This document shows, one piece after another, positions 1-9,736 of a DNA stretch of 64,000 bases. A model generated the notes under the pieces. It was not told where the DNA came from. It was given only the letters and a program-made list of their open reading frames with translations, and did not search any database. Origin of the DNA: Lysobacter arvi. Its GTDB lineage: Bacteria > Pseudomonadota > Gammaproteobacteria > Xanthomonadales > Xanthomonadaceae. Positions within the stretch are counted from its first letter, which is position 1. Every line of letters begins with the position of its first letter. The stretch covers positions 62,001 to 126,000 of the forward strand of contig JARUHG010000002.1 in assembly GCA_031216755.1 (NCBI GenBank). Reading direction: 5' to 3'. The position numbers and the translations under genes are program-made.

Positions 1-1772
1 TTGGATTTCAGCCACGACAGCGCTTTCACCAGGCGCTGCTCGACCGGCGTGAAGTCGCTGCCCAACGGATAGTCCGGCAATGCGCCGCTGCGCCGGAACG
101 GGCGCAGCGATGCGGCCAGCCGCTCGGGCGTGTTGCGCGCGGCCGACGCCGGCAGCACGAAATCGGTGCGCAGTTTGCCTTCGCGCTTGGCGTGCTCGAG
201 CAGCCCCGGCTGGAAGCGCGCGTCGGCGATGGCGGCCATCGCCATCACGCAGTCCTCGTCGCAACGGCCGCGGATGTCGGCGATGCCGTACTCGCTGACG
301 TACACGTCGCGCAGATGTCGCGGAATGGTCGTATGCCCGTAGTTCCACACGATGTTCGACGTCACGCGTCCGCCGGCTTCCCGCGCCGAACGCAGCATCA
401 GCACCGAGCGCGCATCCGGCAGCGCATGGCCCATCGCCACGAAGTTGTATTGACCGCCCACGCCCGACACCACGCGCCCGTCTTCCAGCGCGTCGGAGGT
501 CGCGGCGCCGAGCACCGTCGCCATCATGCAGGTGTTGAAGAAGCGCGCGTCGCGGCGTTGCAGGCGCTCCAGTTCGAGATCGCCCACCAGATCGTTCACC
601 TCGCCGACGCGGCGCATGCCGATCGCGCGCCGCGTGTCGGGCGGCAGGTCGCGAAGCCACTCGTAGAACTCCGGCGAGCCGAGGTAGAACGCGCCGTGCA
701 GGAACTCGCCCTGCTGTTCGAGCAGCGCGAGATCGTGCGCGCTCGGGCCGCCCCGTTCGATGCGCTGCATCGCCGCCAGGTCGTCCACCACGCGGCGCCG
801 GATCACGCCGACCTCCACCAGCCGGCGGAACCCTTCGTTGATCATTTCGCTGCAGCCGTACAGGCCGCGTTCGAAGCGCGCGAGCGCCTCGTCGGCCGCA
901 TGCGGCGAGCCGAGCGCGCGCAGTACGTCGCGATAGGCCTCGTTATCGACATGACGCAGGACGAGCGCGTGACACAGCGCATCGGCGAGCGCGCCGATGC
1001 CGATCTGCAACGTGCCGCCGTCGCGCACGAACGTGCTCGCGTGGAAGCCGATCGCGTAATCGGCATCGCTCACCGGCTGGCGCGGCAGTCCGAAGAGTTT
1101 CGGGAACGGCCCCGGCGGCGTCACGACCGCATCGAAGAACTCCGGTGCGACCGTCGCGCTGCCGCCGAGCCATGGCAGGCGCGGGTCGACTTCGGCGATC
1201 AGCAGCGGGCGCGGAAGCCCGCGCGCGACCACGGCGTCGATCGCGTCGAAGGTCAGGTCGGTGTTGCACGACAGGGACAGGCGCGTGCCGTCCGGCGAGC
1301 GCGCGACCTTCTGCACGATCGCGTTGAGGCCGCGATCGGCGAGCGCGCGCGCGACGTGCGTGTAGTTGAGGCTCGCGTAACGGCGCTGCATCGGGACGGA
1401 GTTGAGCATCGCGCCCGATTGCAGGTAGAACTCCTCGATCTCGATGTGCGGGGGAAGCGCGTTGCGCTTGAGCGCCTGCACGTACGCCAGGCGCGGGAAG
1501 TCCGCGCCGAAGTGCCGCTCGACGAAGGGGCCCACGAAGCGTCCCTCAAGCCCTTTTGCGCCTGCGGGCGGATCGAGCGAGAGCGCGGTGTACAGGTGGA
1601 ACGGGCGCGACGTGTCGTTTTCGATGCGCGCGTACAGGGCATTGAGCAGCCGATGAGGCTTGCCCAGGCCGAGCGGCGCACCGACGTGCAAGGCGCCGCG
1701 GATGCGGGTGAGCAGGAAATCGACGGCGGCGTCGACGGAATCGAAGGCGAGGGGAGCGGGGCGGGGTTCCAT
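1..1772 (-). CDS. Acetyl-CoA hydrolase/transferase family protein (3' end missing)
   Basis: The frame is open from the ATG at 1772 to the left edge, 590 codons, and lacks its C-terminal end. The protein begins MEPRPAPLAFDSVDAAV and carries features of the acetyl-CoA hydrolase / CoA-transferase superfamily: an N-terminal half with GAPLGLGKPHRLLNALY, then GGTLQIGIGALADAL, and a C-terminal half with VSGVGGQYNFVAMGHAL and YVSEYGIADIRG. Such enzymes hydrolyse acyl-CoA or move CoA between carboxylates. The gene starts 9 bases after the stop of a YeeE/YedE gene, so it is the last visible gene of the sulfur operon. The substrate cannot be told, and the link to sulfur metabolism rests only on position. 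Confidence 0.85.
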   Translation of the reverse strand, partial: MEPRPAPLAFDSVDAAVDFLLTRIRGALHVGAPLGLGKPHRLLNALYARIENDTSRPFHLYTALSLDPPAGAKGLEGRFVGPFVERHFGADFPRLAYVQALKRNALPPHIEIEEFYLQSGAMLNSVPMQRRYASLNYTHVARALADRGLNAIVQKVARSPDGTRLSLSCNTDLTFDAIDAVVARGLPRPLLIAEVDPRLPWLGGSATVAPEFFDAVVTPPGPFPKLFGLPRQPVSDADYAIGFHASTFVRDGGTLQIGIGALADALCHALVLRHVDNEAYRDVLRALGSPHAADEALARFERGLYGCSEMINEGFRRLVEVGVIRRRVVDDLAAMQRIERGGPSAHDLALLEQQGEFLHGAFYLGSPEFYEWLRDLPPDTRRAIGMRRVGEVNDLVGDLELERLQRRDARFFNTCMMATVLGAATSDALEDGRVVSGVGGQYNFVAMGHALPDARSVLMLRSAREAGGRVTSNIVWNYGHTTIPRHLRDVYVSEYGIADIRGRCDEDCVMAMAAIADARFQPGLLEHAKREGKLRTDFVLPASAARNTPERLAASLRPFRRSGALPDYPLGSDFTPVEQRLVKALSWLKS

Positions 1773-1781
1773 GCGGAAAGC

Positions 1782-2240
1782 CTACCGGCTGGAAGGCGCG
1801 TTGCGGCGCGCGTCGCGGGCCTCCCGTTTTCCGGCGTCGAAAAATCTCGCCACCTGCGAGCCGGCCAGCATCGCCACGACGAACACCCCCGCGTCCGCGC
1901 CGCCGTGCGCGAGGCTGGCGAGCGCGGGGCCGGGGCAATAGCCGGCGATTCCCCAACCGATGCCGAACAGCGCGCTCCCGAGCAGCAGGCGGGCGTCGAT
2001 GCGCGTGCCCGGCGGCGCGGGCAACCCGGTGCCGTCGAGGGTGCATCCGCGGCGGCGCAGCCAGGCGAACCCGGGGATGGCCACCGCGAGCGCGGCGCCC
2101 ATCACCAACGCCAGCGAAGGGTCCCAGTGCCCGGCGACGTCCAGGAAGTTCAGCACCTTGTCGGGGTTCGTCATGCCCGACACGGCAAGCCCGAGGCCGA
2201 ACAGCGCGCCGGCAACGACGGCATGCACCACGCGCTTCAT
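1782..2240 (-). CDS. YeeE/YedE half-transporter, second copy (PmpB-like)
   Basis: This 152-residue membrane protein begins [20 protein letters not shown] and has the YeeE/YedE signatures [14 protein letters not shown] and [17 protein letters not shown]. The cysteine in GYCPGPA is a conserved family residue. Family members such as E. coli TsuA import thiosulfate; half-length pairs (PmpA/PmpB) are proposed to move sulfur compounds in sulfide-detoxification operons. Its ATG overlaps the stop of the preceding half-transporter (ATGA), so the two are translationally coupled and probably work as a pair. A longer frame upstream is open, but it covers the coding region of the other half, so the internal start at 2240 is preferred. 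Confidence 0.88.
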   Translation of the reverse strand: MKRVVHAVVAGALFGLGLAVSGMTNPDKVLNFLDVAGHWDPSLALVMGAALAVAIPGFAWLRRRGCTLDGTGLPAPPGTRIDARLLLGSALFGIGWGIAGYCPGPALASLAHGGADAGVFVVAMLAGSQVARFFDAGKREARDARRNAPSSR

Positions 2241-2662
2241 GACAGGCCTCCCGCGACGTGCCGCACGACGTACACGGTGGCGAACGCCGTCCCCATGAAC
2301 ACCGCTACCGCCCACAGCGAGCGACGGGACAAGCGCGCCAGTCCGCAGATGCCGTGGCCGCTGGTGCAGCCGTTGCCTAGCCGCGTGCCGAAGCCGACCA
2401 GCAGGCCGGCGGCCACCAGCCAGATCCAGGGGAACCCCGTGCGCGGAGCGGCGCCGGACCACGCGAACCACGCCCCCGCGGCGACCACCATCGCGAGCAG
2501 GAAGGCGATCCGCCAGGCGCGATCGGCGCGCTGGTCCACCGCCATGTTGACGATGCCGCTGATGCCGGCGATGCGGCCCAGCGTGGCCAGCAGGTAGGTC
2601 GCCGCCAGTCCGATCAGCGCGCCGCCGATCAGTGCGGACACGGGGGTGAAGGGGGTTGGCAT
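2237..2662 (-). CDS. YeeE/YedE half-transporter, first copy (PmpA-like)
   Basis: This 141-residue protein has about four hydrophobic segments and begins [20 protein letters not shown]. It has the motifs [13 protein letters not shown] and [23 protein letters not shown], which match the first half of YeeE/YedE (DUF6691-type) transporters; the [12 protein letters not shown] cysteines lie on the proposed transport path. It lies 28 bases downstream of the persulfide dioxygenase-like gene and overlaps the second half by four bases. The inner-membrane pair probably handles thiosulfate or a related sulfur species. The direction of transport is not visible from sequence. Confidence 0.88.
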   Translation of the reverse strand: MPTPFTPVSALIGGALIGLAATYLLATLGRIAGISGIVNMAVDQRADRAWRIAFLLAMVVAAGAWFAWSGAAPRTGFPWIWLVAAGLLVGFGTRLGNGCTSGHGICGLARLSRRSLWAVAVFMGTAFATVYVVRHVAGGLS

Positions 2663-2690
2663 GTCGGTGGCCTCGGGAATCCGGATGCGG

Positions 2691-3557
2691 TCAGAAGTGG
2701 TCGATGGGAAGCTTCAGGTACCGCACCCCGTTGGATTCCGGCGGTGGCAGCGCGCCGGCGCGGATGTTGGTCTGCACCGCAGGCAGGATCAGCGCCGGCA
2801 TCGCCAGCGTCGCGTCGCGCGCGGTCCGTTGCGCCACGTACTCGTCCTCGGTGACGCCATCGCGCACGTGGATGTTGTCGCGACGCTGTGCGCCGACCGT
2901 GGTCTCGCACGCGACGTCGCGTCCGCCGGGTCCGTAGTCGTGGCAGACGAACACGCGCGTGTCGTCGGGCAAGGCGTCGAACAGGCGACGGATCGAACGG
3001 AACAACGTGCGCGCGTCGCCGCCGGGGAAGTCGCAGCGCGCCGTGCCGCCGTCGGGCATGAACAGCGAGTCGCCGGTGAACAGCGCATCGCCGATGAGGT
3101 AGGCGCAACTGTCGCTGGTGTGGCCCGGCACCGCGATGACGCGCGCCTCGACCGCGCCGATGCGGAAGGTGTCTCCGTCGGCGAACAGGCGATCGAACTG
3201 CGAGCCGTCGGTCCGGAACCCGTCCTCGAGGTTGAACACCGGTGCAAAGGTCTTCTGCACGTCGACGATGCCTTCGCCGATGGCGAGCTTCGCGTGCGGC
3301 CAATGGCGTTTCAGCCACTGCGCGGCGCTGAGGTGATCGGCGTGCGCATGCGTCTCCAGGATCCATTGCACGTCGAGGCCGCGTTCGCGTGCGAGATCGA
3401 TGACCGCCTGCGCCGAGGTCGTCGAGGTGCGCGCGGACTTCGCATCGAAATCGAGCACGGGGTCGATGATCGCGGCCGCCGGGCCTGACGGGTCGCGGAC
3501 CAGGTACGTCCACGTGTTGCTCCCGGCGTGGAAGAACGGCTGGATGTCGGGCTTCAT
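2691..3557 (-). CDS. MBL-fold hydrolase, persulfide dioxygenase / Blh-like
   Basis: This 288-residue metallo-beta-lactamase-fold protein begins [20 protein letters not shown]. It has the metal motif THAHADH, then [15 protein letters not shown] and VCHDYGPG, the arrangement of ETHE1/Blh persulfide dioxygenases, which oxidise glutathione persulfide to sulfite. Family members use mononuclear iron. The ATG at 3557 is preferred over an upstream in-frame start because GGAG lies eight bases before it. In Xanthomonadaceae such genes sit with pmpA/pmpB and the repressor bigR; the pmp-like pair follows here, but no bigR is present next to it. Role inferred: first enzyme of a sulfide/persulfide detoxification operon. 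Confidence 0.88.
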   Translation of the reverse strand: MKPDIQPFFHAGSNTWTYLVRDPSGPAAAIIDPVLDFDAKSARTSTTSAQAVIDLARERGLDVQWILETHAHADHLSAAQWLKRHWPHAKLAIGEGIVDVQKTFAPVFNLEDGFRTDGSQFDRLFADGDTFRIGAVEARVIAVPGHTSDSCAYLIGDALFTGDSLFMPDGGTARCDFPGGDARTLFRSIRRLFDALPDDTRVFVCHDYGPGGRDVACETTVGAQRRDNIHVRDGVTEDEYVAQRTARDATLAMPALILPAVQTNIRAGALPPPESNGVRYLKLPIDHF

Positions 3558-3654
3558 CGCGATCTCCGCCCGGGGCCGACGGGCGCCCCGCCGCGCCAAT
3601 CTAGCGGATCGACACGGGCGTTGTGATGCCGCCCCGTTAAAACCGCCAGCGGGA

Positions 3655-4455
3655 TCAGCGCGCCAGCGCGGCGTTGAGCGTCACGGCCAGTTCGGCACCA
3701 GCGCGACGCAGCTGCTCTTCGGCCAGGGGACGCCACGACGGCACGTACGCGTCGCCAAGGATCGCCTTGGCCGGGTAGAAGCCCGGCCGCAACACGATCC
3801 GGCACGACGCCTCGGCCCACTGCTGCGACGGCGGCGACAGCGGCTGCGCCGGCAGGTCGACGGCGAGGGGGATCGCGCGCAGGCGCTGCAGCCACTGCGC
3901 TTCCTCCAGGTCGGCGGCCTTGAGCATGCCGCTGTCCCACAGCGAGTGCAGGTTGGTGCCGCGACCGTCGAACTGGATCTGGAAATCGTTGCCGCCCTTG
4001 TCGCGCGCGAAGCCGGCGTGGAGCGGCTGGTGCGCGTCGCCGATGAAGTGCACGACGAACTTCAGCGCCTGCAGGCGTTCGGCATGGCTGCGCGACGGAT
4101 CGGCAAGAAGGGCGGTCTGCGCGCGGATCGCCTCGACCACGCAGTTGCCGTCGCGGCAGTGCCGGGCGGCGTCGTAATGGCATTCGTCTTCGGCGAGGTT
4201 GACGTAGTGCCAGCGGCTGCTGCGCTTGCCGAGGTCGGGATCGTGGTCGCGCAGTTCGTCGGCCCAGCTCGCGATGCCCGGCAGCGTGGGATCGGCTTCG
4301 CCTTCCAGCAGCCGGGCGATCTGCGTTCGCGCCTGCGGCGTGAGGTCGTCCCACGCGAGCGCGGCAACCAGGCGGTGTCCCAGACGCCCCCAGGCGTGCG
4401 CCGGATGCGGCACGAGCAGGATGGCGAGAACGAGAACGGAAAGAAGGCGGGCCAT
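3655..4455 (-). CDS. S1/P1-type nuclease, secreted
   Basis: This 266-residue protein has a signal peptide (MARLLSVLVLAILL... ending PAHA) followed directly by WGRLGHR. In this family the mature N-terminal Trp is itself a zinc ligand, which supports both the start and the cleavage site. Further zinc-site motifs are IASWADELRD, RWHYVN, VHFIGDAHQPLHAG and NLHSLWDSG. S1/P1 enzymes cut single-stranded DNA and RNA and 3'-nucleotides outside the cytoplasm using three zinc ions. The length is normal for bacterial members. It probably serves nucleic-acid scavenging. It stands alone between the sulfur operon and ompW. Confidence 0.92.
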   Translation of the reverse strand: MARLLSVLVLAILLVPHPAHAWGRLGHRLVAALAWDDLTPQARTQIARLLEGEADPTLPGIASWADELRDHDPDLGKRSSRWHYVNLAEDECHYDAARHCRDGNCVVEAIRAQTALLADPSRSHAERLQALKFVVHFIGDAHQPLHAGFARDKGGNDFQIQFDGRGTNLHSLWDSGMLKAADLEEAQWLQRLRAIPLAVDLPAQPLSPPSQQWAEASCRIVLRPGFYPAKAILGDAYVPSWRPLAEEQLRRAGAELAVTLNAALAR

Positions 4456-4537
4456 GCCGGCATTCTAGCCGGCACGGCCCGTTCGGAAGATTGCCGCCCG
4501 AGCGCATTCGCGCGTCGGAACGACGACCTTCGCGGCG

Positions 4538-5161
4538 TCAGAACTTCATGACGTAGGCGGCGCCGTAGACGATCGGATCGATGTGCACGGTGCCGACGCC
4601 GGCGCCGTTGAGCTCCACGTCGGTGTCGATGTCGATCCAGCGCGCGTCGACGCGGATCGCGCTGCGTTCGCTGAGCGCGAAATCGACGCCGGCGTGCGCG
4701 GCCAGGCCCCAGGAATCGTCGAGCTTGAGCTTCGAGCCGGCCAGCGCGCCGCGCGTGTCTTCGCTGAAGAACGTCGTGTAGTTCACGCCCGCGCCGAGGA
4801 ACGGCGACACCTTGCCCTGGCTGTTGAAGTGGTATTGCAGCGACACCGTCGGCGGCAGCTGCTTCGTGCTGCCCACGGTGCCGAGGCCGGCGATGCTGAC
4901 GTCGTGCTCGAACGGCCAGGCGGCGATCACTTCCACGCCCAGGTTGTCGCGGACGAAGTACTCGAAGGTGAGCGTCGGCTTCACGTCGGTGTCGACGCGC
5001 ACCGGCAGGGTGCCATCGACCAGGCGGCCGTTGTTCGACTTGGGGTCGACCGCGTGGACGCCGACGCCGAGCGTCCAGTCGCCCTTGGACTGGGCCAGGA
5101 CGGGCATGGCCGCGCCGGCCAGGGAGACGGCCAGCGCGCAGGCGAGGAGGGGTTTGTGCAT
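4538..5161 (-). CDS. ompW: OmpW family outer-membrane protein
   Basis: This 207-residue protein has a clear signal peptide (MHKPLLACALAVSLAGAAMPVLAQ) and the OmpW pattern: GDWTLGVGVHAVDP at the start, then DVKPTLTFEYFVRDNLGVEVIAAWPF, FSPFLGAGVNYT-type strands and the terminal YGAAYVMKF ending in Phe. OmpW forms an eight-stranded barrel for small hydrophobic compounds and is tied to anaerobic adaptation in several bacteria. The match to control by an FNR-type regulator is strong: a perfect FNR box is centred 61 bases before the start codon. Confidence 0.93.
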   Translation of the reverse strand: MHKPLLACALAVSLAGAAMPVLAQSKGDWTLGVGVHAVDPKSNNGRLVDGTLPVRVDTDVKPTLTFEYFVRDNLGVEVIAAWPFEHDVSIAGLGTVGSTKQLPPTVSLQYHFNSQGKVSPFLGAGVNYTTFFSEDTRGALAGSKLKLDDSWGLAAHAGVDFALSERSAIRVDARWIDIDTDVELNGAGVGTVHIDPIVYGAAYVMKF

Positions 5162-5215
5162 GGAAGTGCCTCGTGTGGGAACGCGACCAGTCTCCGCAGC
5201 CGATCAAACGGGCGC

Positions 5216-6377
<1,162 letters not shown>

Positions 6378-6411
6378 TCCGCGACGAAGGCAAGTCCCGC
6401 GCAGGTTTCGA

Positions 6412-6440
6412 GCAAGGGCCGGCTGAATGCCGGCCCTTGC
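6412..6440 (+). terminator. Stem-loop terminator after gap
   Basis: A perfect 12-base-pair GC-rich stem (GCAAGGGCCGGC and its complement) with a TGAAT loop begins 34 bases after the gap stop. The T-run behind it is short (CGTTTA), so termination may be incomplete. Confidence 0.75.
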
Positions 6441-6517
6441 CGTTTACGGGTTGGCCAGATGCGCGTCGTACCGACTTTCACCCTTGTTTTGCCGATCCGC
6501 GGCCGCACAACAAGCTC

Positions 6518-6946
6518 ATGAACGACATGCGCCAAACGCCGGGCCCGTCCGCCGAGGACGTGCTGACGGAGCAGCATCTGGCCGAACTGGTCGACCGCTT
6601 CTACGAACGCGTCCGTGCCGACGCCGAACTCGGCCCCGTCTTCAACGCCGCCATCGACGACTGGCCCGAGCACAAGCGCATGCTCACCGCCTTCTGGTCG
6701 TCGGTCGCGCTGGGCACCAAACGCTATCGCGGCAATCCGATGGCGGCGCATCGGCCGCATCCCATCCGCGCCGAACATTTCGACCGCTGGTTGTCGCTCT
6801 GGCGCGACACCGCGCGCGAGGTGTTGCCGCCCGACCAGGTCGAACGCGTTTGCGCCTACGCGGAAAAGATCGGCTACAGCCTGCGGTACGGACTCGGTCT
6901 GATGGAGCGCAAGGGCGCGTTGCCGCTGGGGCTTCCGACGGTCTGA
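6518..6946 (+). CDS. Group III truncated haemoglobin
   Basis: This 142-residue globin begins MNDMRQTPGPSAEDV. It has the B-helix Phe-Tyr pair in LVDRFYERVRAD, then FNAAIDDWPEHKRMLTAFWSSVALGTKRYRGNPMAAH, typical of group III (P-type) truncated haemoglobins, and the likely proximal His in AEHFDRWLSLW. Family proteins bind oxygen, nitric oxide or sulfide at a single haem; the physiological role varies. No strong ribosome-binding site precedes the ATG at 6518, and the ATG at 6527 is an alternative start. It stands alone after the gap terminator. Confidence 0.9.
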   Translation: MNDMRQTPGPSAEDVLTEQHLAELVDRFYERVRADAELGPVFNAAIDDWPEHKRMLTAFWSSVALGTKRYRGNPMAAHRPHPIRAEHFDRWLSLWRDTAREVLPPDQVERVCAYAEKIGYSLRYGLGLMERKGALPLGLPTV

Positions 6947-7063
6947 GCGGGCTTCCTTCCCGTCGCGACGCGGTTGCAATGCGTCGCTGATTCCCCGAGG
7001 CTGCGCCCCGTGGGGCCGGAATGACAGGACCGCCGACGGCGGCGACCGGCTCGGGGACATCGC

Positions 7064-9736
7064 ATGGAAGGCTTGCTGGTCCTGGTGGCGCTCGCGGTTC
7101 TCGCCGTGCCGGTGCTGTTGATCGTCGCGTTGGTGTCGCTGGGCGGTGTCAAGGCACGGGTGGCGGAGCTGGAGCGTCAGCTCGATGCGATGCGTCGTGC
7201 AGCCCCGACGCGCGACACCGCCACCGCGCCGCCGCGCGAAGCGCCGGTTGCTGCACCCGCGCCGCCGCCCGTGCCGCACGCCGCTCCGTCGCCGCCGGTG
7301 CGCGAAACCCCCGCGCCGATACCGCCGCCGATCGCGGCAACCGAAGCGCCGCGCATCGAGCGACCCGCGCCCGAGACGCCGCGCGCTGCGGTGCCGCGCG
7401 CGCCTGCGACGCCCGCGCGTCCGGACCCGATCACGATGGGCATGCGCATGGTGAAGCGCTGGTTCATGACGGGGAACGTGCCGGTCAAGATCGGCGTGCT
7501 CGTGCTGTTCGCCGGTGTCGCGTCGCTGCTCAAGTACGCCAGCGACCAGGGCTGGATGCGCCTGCCCATCGAACTTCGCCTCGCCGGCATCGCCGCGGCG
7601 GCCCTCGCGGCGCTGGTGTTCGCATGGCGCAAGCGCGAGCAGCATCGCGTGTTCGCACTGAGCCTGCAGGGCGGGGCGATCGGCATCCTGCTGCTCACGG
7701 TCTTTGCCGCGTTCAAGCTTTACGGCCTGGTGGAGGCCGGTCCCGCGTTTGCGCTCAGCGTGCTGCTGATCGCCGGCGCGGGCGCGCTCGCGGTGCTGCA
7801 GGACGCCAAGGCGCTGGCGGTCTTCGCCTTGCTGGCCGGGTTCCTCGCGCCGATCTGGCTGTCGACCGGCAGCGGCAACCACGTCGCGCTGTTCTCGTAC
7901 TACGCCGTACTCAACCTCGCCATCGCCGGCGTGGCGTGGTGGAAGTCGTGGCGCGTGCTCAACGTGCTCGGCTTCGTTTTCACCTTCGGCATCGGTGCGC
8001 TGTGGGGCGTGTCGGCTTATCGCCCGGAAAAGTTCGCGACGACCGAACCCTTCCTGCTGCTGTTCTTCGCGATCTACCTGGCGATTCCGTTGCTGCACGC
8101 GCGCCGGCAACCGGAAGGCCGCCGCGGGCTCGTCGAGGGCTGCCTGATGTTCGGAACGCCATTGGTGGCGTTCTCGCTGCAGGCGGGACTGCTCGCCGGC
8201 GAACGCCTGCCGCTCGCGTTCAATGCGCTCGGGCTGGCCGCGATCTACGCGCTGCTGGCGGCATGGCTGCGGCGTCGCGATGGCTACGGCGCACTCACGC
8301 CGGTGTACGCGCTGCTCGCGGTCGGTTTCGCGACGCTGGCGGTCCCGCTTGCGTTGTCGGCGCGCGCGACGGCGAGCGTGTTCGCGCTCGAAGGCGCGGG
8401 CCTGGTCTGGCTCGGCCTGCGCCAGCAACGTCGATGGCCGCAGTTCGGCGGCACGCTGCTGCAACTGCTCGCCGCGTACGCGTTCGCCGTGAGCAGCGCG
8501 GCCGCGGGCGATGTCGCGATCGCCAACCCGGTCTTCATGAGCGCGCTGCTCATCGCGCTCGCGGGCTTTGCGAGCGCATGGAGTCATCGCGATCGCGCAG
8601 GCAACACGACGTTCGCGTCGGCGTCCTACTTGTGGGGGCTCGCGTGGTGGCTGGGCACCGCGATCAACGAGATCGATCGGTTCGTCCTCCCCGAACATCG
8701 GGCCGACGTGCTGCTGGCGGTGATCGCCTTCACCGGATGGATCGCGGCGGAAGTGCAGCGACGCCGTCCGGCTACGGCGCTCGCATGGACGACGCTCGGC
8801 GCGCTGGTCTCGGCCGCGCCGATCGCCTGGGTGCAGGCGGACGTGCACGCGCATCCGTTCGCAGGATTCGGCGGACCGAGCTGGATCATCTACGCGATGC
8901 TCGGCGTGCGTTCGCTGGTGTGCCTGCGCGCGAGCGAGCACGCCGTCGCGGCGCGCGCGCAGTTCGCGTGGCTGCTCGTGTGGCCGCTGGCGATTTCGCT
9001 GCTGCTGGAGTGGCTCAGCCAGCGCTTTGCGCTGGCCGGTGGCTGGCGCGTGCTGGGGCTTGCGCTGCCGTGGTGCACGCTCGCGGCGTTGAGCCTGTTC
9101 CGCTGGCGATGGCTGTCCGCGCCGCTGGGCGAACGCTTCGATGCGAGCCGCACCGCATTGCAGGCAACGTGCTTCGCCGTGCTCTCCTTCGGCTGGATCC
9201 ACGCACTCTTCAGTGCGCATGGGGGCGCGCCCCTGCCGTGGGTCCCGCTGCTCAATCCGCTGGAACTGGCGCAAGTGGCCGCACTGGTCCTGCTGGCCCG
9301 CTGGCTGATGTCGGAGCACGCACCGGTCACGTTGCGGCGCCTGCGCCCGATCACGCTGTCGCTTGCCGGCTTCGCGCTGGTGACCGCAAGCGTGCTGCGC
9401 ACCGTGCATCATTGGGGCGGCATCGCATGGACGGAGGCGATGCTCCATACCAGCCTCGCGCAGACGAGCCTCAGCGTGACGTGGAGCGTGCTGGGCGTGA
9501 TCGGCTGGGTGGTCGGCTCGCGCCGCGGACAACGCGGCCTGTGGCTCGCCGGCGCCGTGCTGATGGGCGTGGTGCTGGCGAAGCTGCTGCTGATCGATCG
9601 CGCGAACCTCGGCAACGGCCTGGGCATCGCGTCGTTCATCGCCTACGGATTGTTGTGCACGATAGTCGGCTACATCGCGCCGGTGCCGCCGCGGCGCCAT
9701 GCGAACGCCGACGCCGCGGAGGTCGAACCTGCATGA
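7064..9736 (+). CDS. DUF2339 polytopic membrane protein
   Basis: This 890-residue protein begins with a hydrophobic helix (MEGLLVLVALAVLAVPVLLIVAL) and a short coiled-coil-like stretch. A Pro/Ala-rich linker follows (about residues 45-125), then some two dozen transmembrane helices. The opening of the membrane part, VKIGVLVLFAGVASLLKYASDQ, is the DUF2339 signature. The function of this family is not established. Its stop overlaps the start of the DUF3999 gene by four bases (ATGA). DUF2339-DUF3999 pairs recur in related genomes, so the two products are likely to act together at the inner membrane, perhaps in envelope maintenance (inference). Confidence 0.88.
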   Translation: MEGLLVLVALAVLAVPVLLIVALVSLGGVKARVAELERQLDAMRRAAPTRDTATAPPREAPVAAPAPPPVPHAAPSPPVRETPAPIPPPIAATEAPRIERPAPETPRAAVPRAPATPARPDPITMGMRMVKRWFMTGNVPVKIGVLVLFAGVASLLKYASDQGWMRLPIELRLAGIAAAALAALVFAWRKREQHRVFALSLQGGAIGILLLTVFAAFKLYGLVEAGPAFALSVLLIAGAGALAVLQDAKALAVFALLAGFLAPIWLSTGSGNHVALFSYYAVLNLAIAGVAWWKSWRVLNVLGFVFTFGIGALWGVSAYRPEKFATTEPFLLLFFAIYLAIPLLHARRQPEGRRGLVEGCLMFGTPLVAFSLQAGLLAGERLPLAFNALGLAAIYALLAAWLRRRDGYGALTPVYALLAVGFATLAVPLALSARATASVFALEGAGLVWLGLRQQRRWPQFGGTLLQLLAAYAFAVSSAAAGDVAIANPVFMSALLIALAGFASAWSHRDRAGNTTFASASYLWGLAWWLGTAINEIDRFVLPEHRADVLLAVIAFTGWIAAEVQRRRPATALAWTTLGALVSAAPIAWVQADVHAHPFAGFGGPSWIIYAMLGVRSLVCLRASEHAVAARAQFAWLLVWPLAISLLLEWLSQRFALAGGWRVLGLALPWCTLAALSLFRWRWLSAPLGERFDASRTALQATCFAVLSFGWIHALFSAHGGAPLPWVPLLNPLELAQVAALVLLARWLMSEHAPVTLRRLRPITLSLAGFALVTASVLRTVHHWGGIAWTEAMLHTSLAQTSLSVTWSVLGVIGWVVGSRRGQRGLWLAGAVLMGVVLAKLLLIDRANLGNGLGIASFIAYGLLCTIVGYIAPVPPRRHANADAAEVEPA

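Noticed and set aside
192-2597. 801-codon open frame on the plus strand
   Set aside because: It is antisense to three genes with clear family motifs and has the Arg/Ala/His-rich composition of a high-GC shadow frame.
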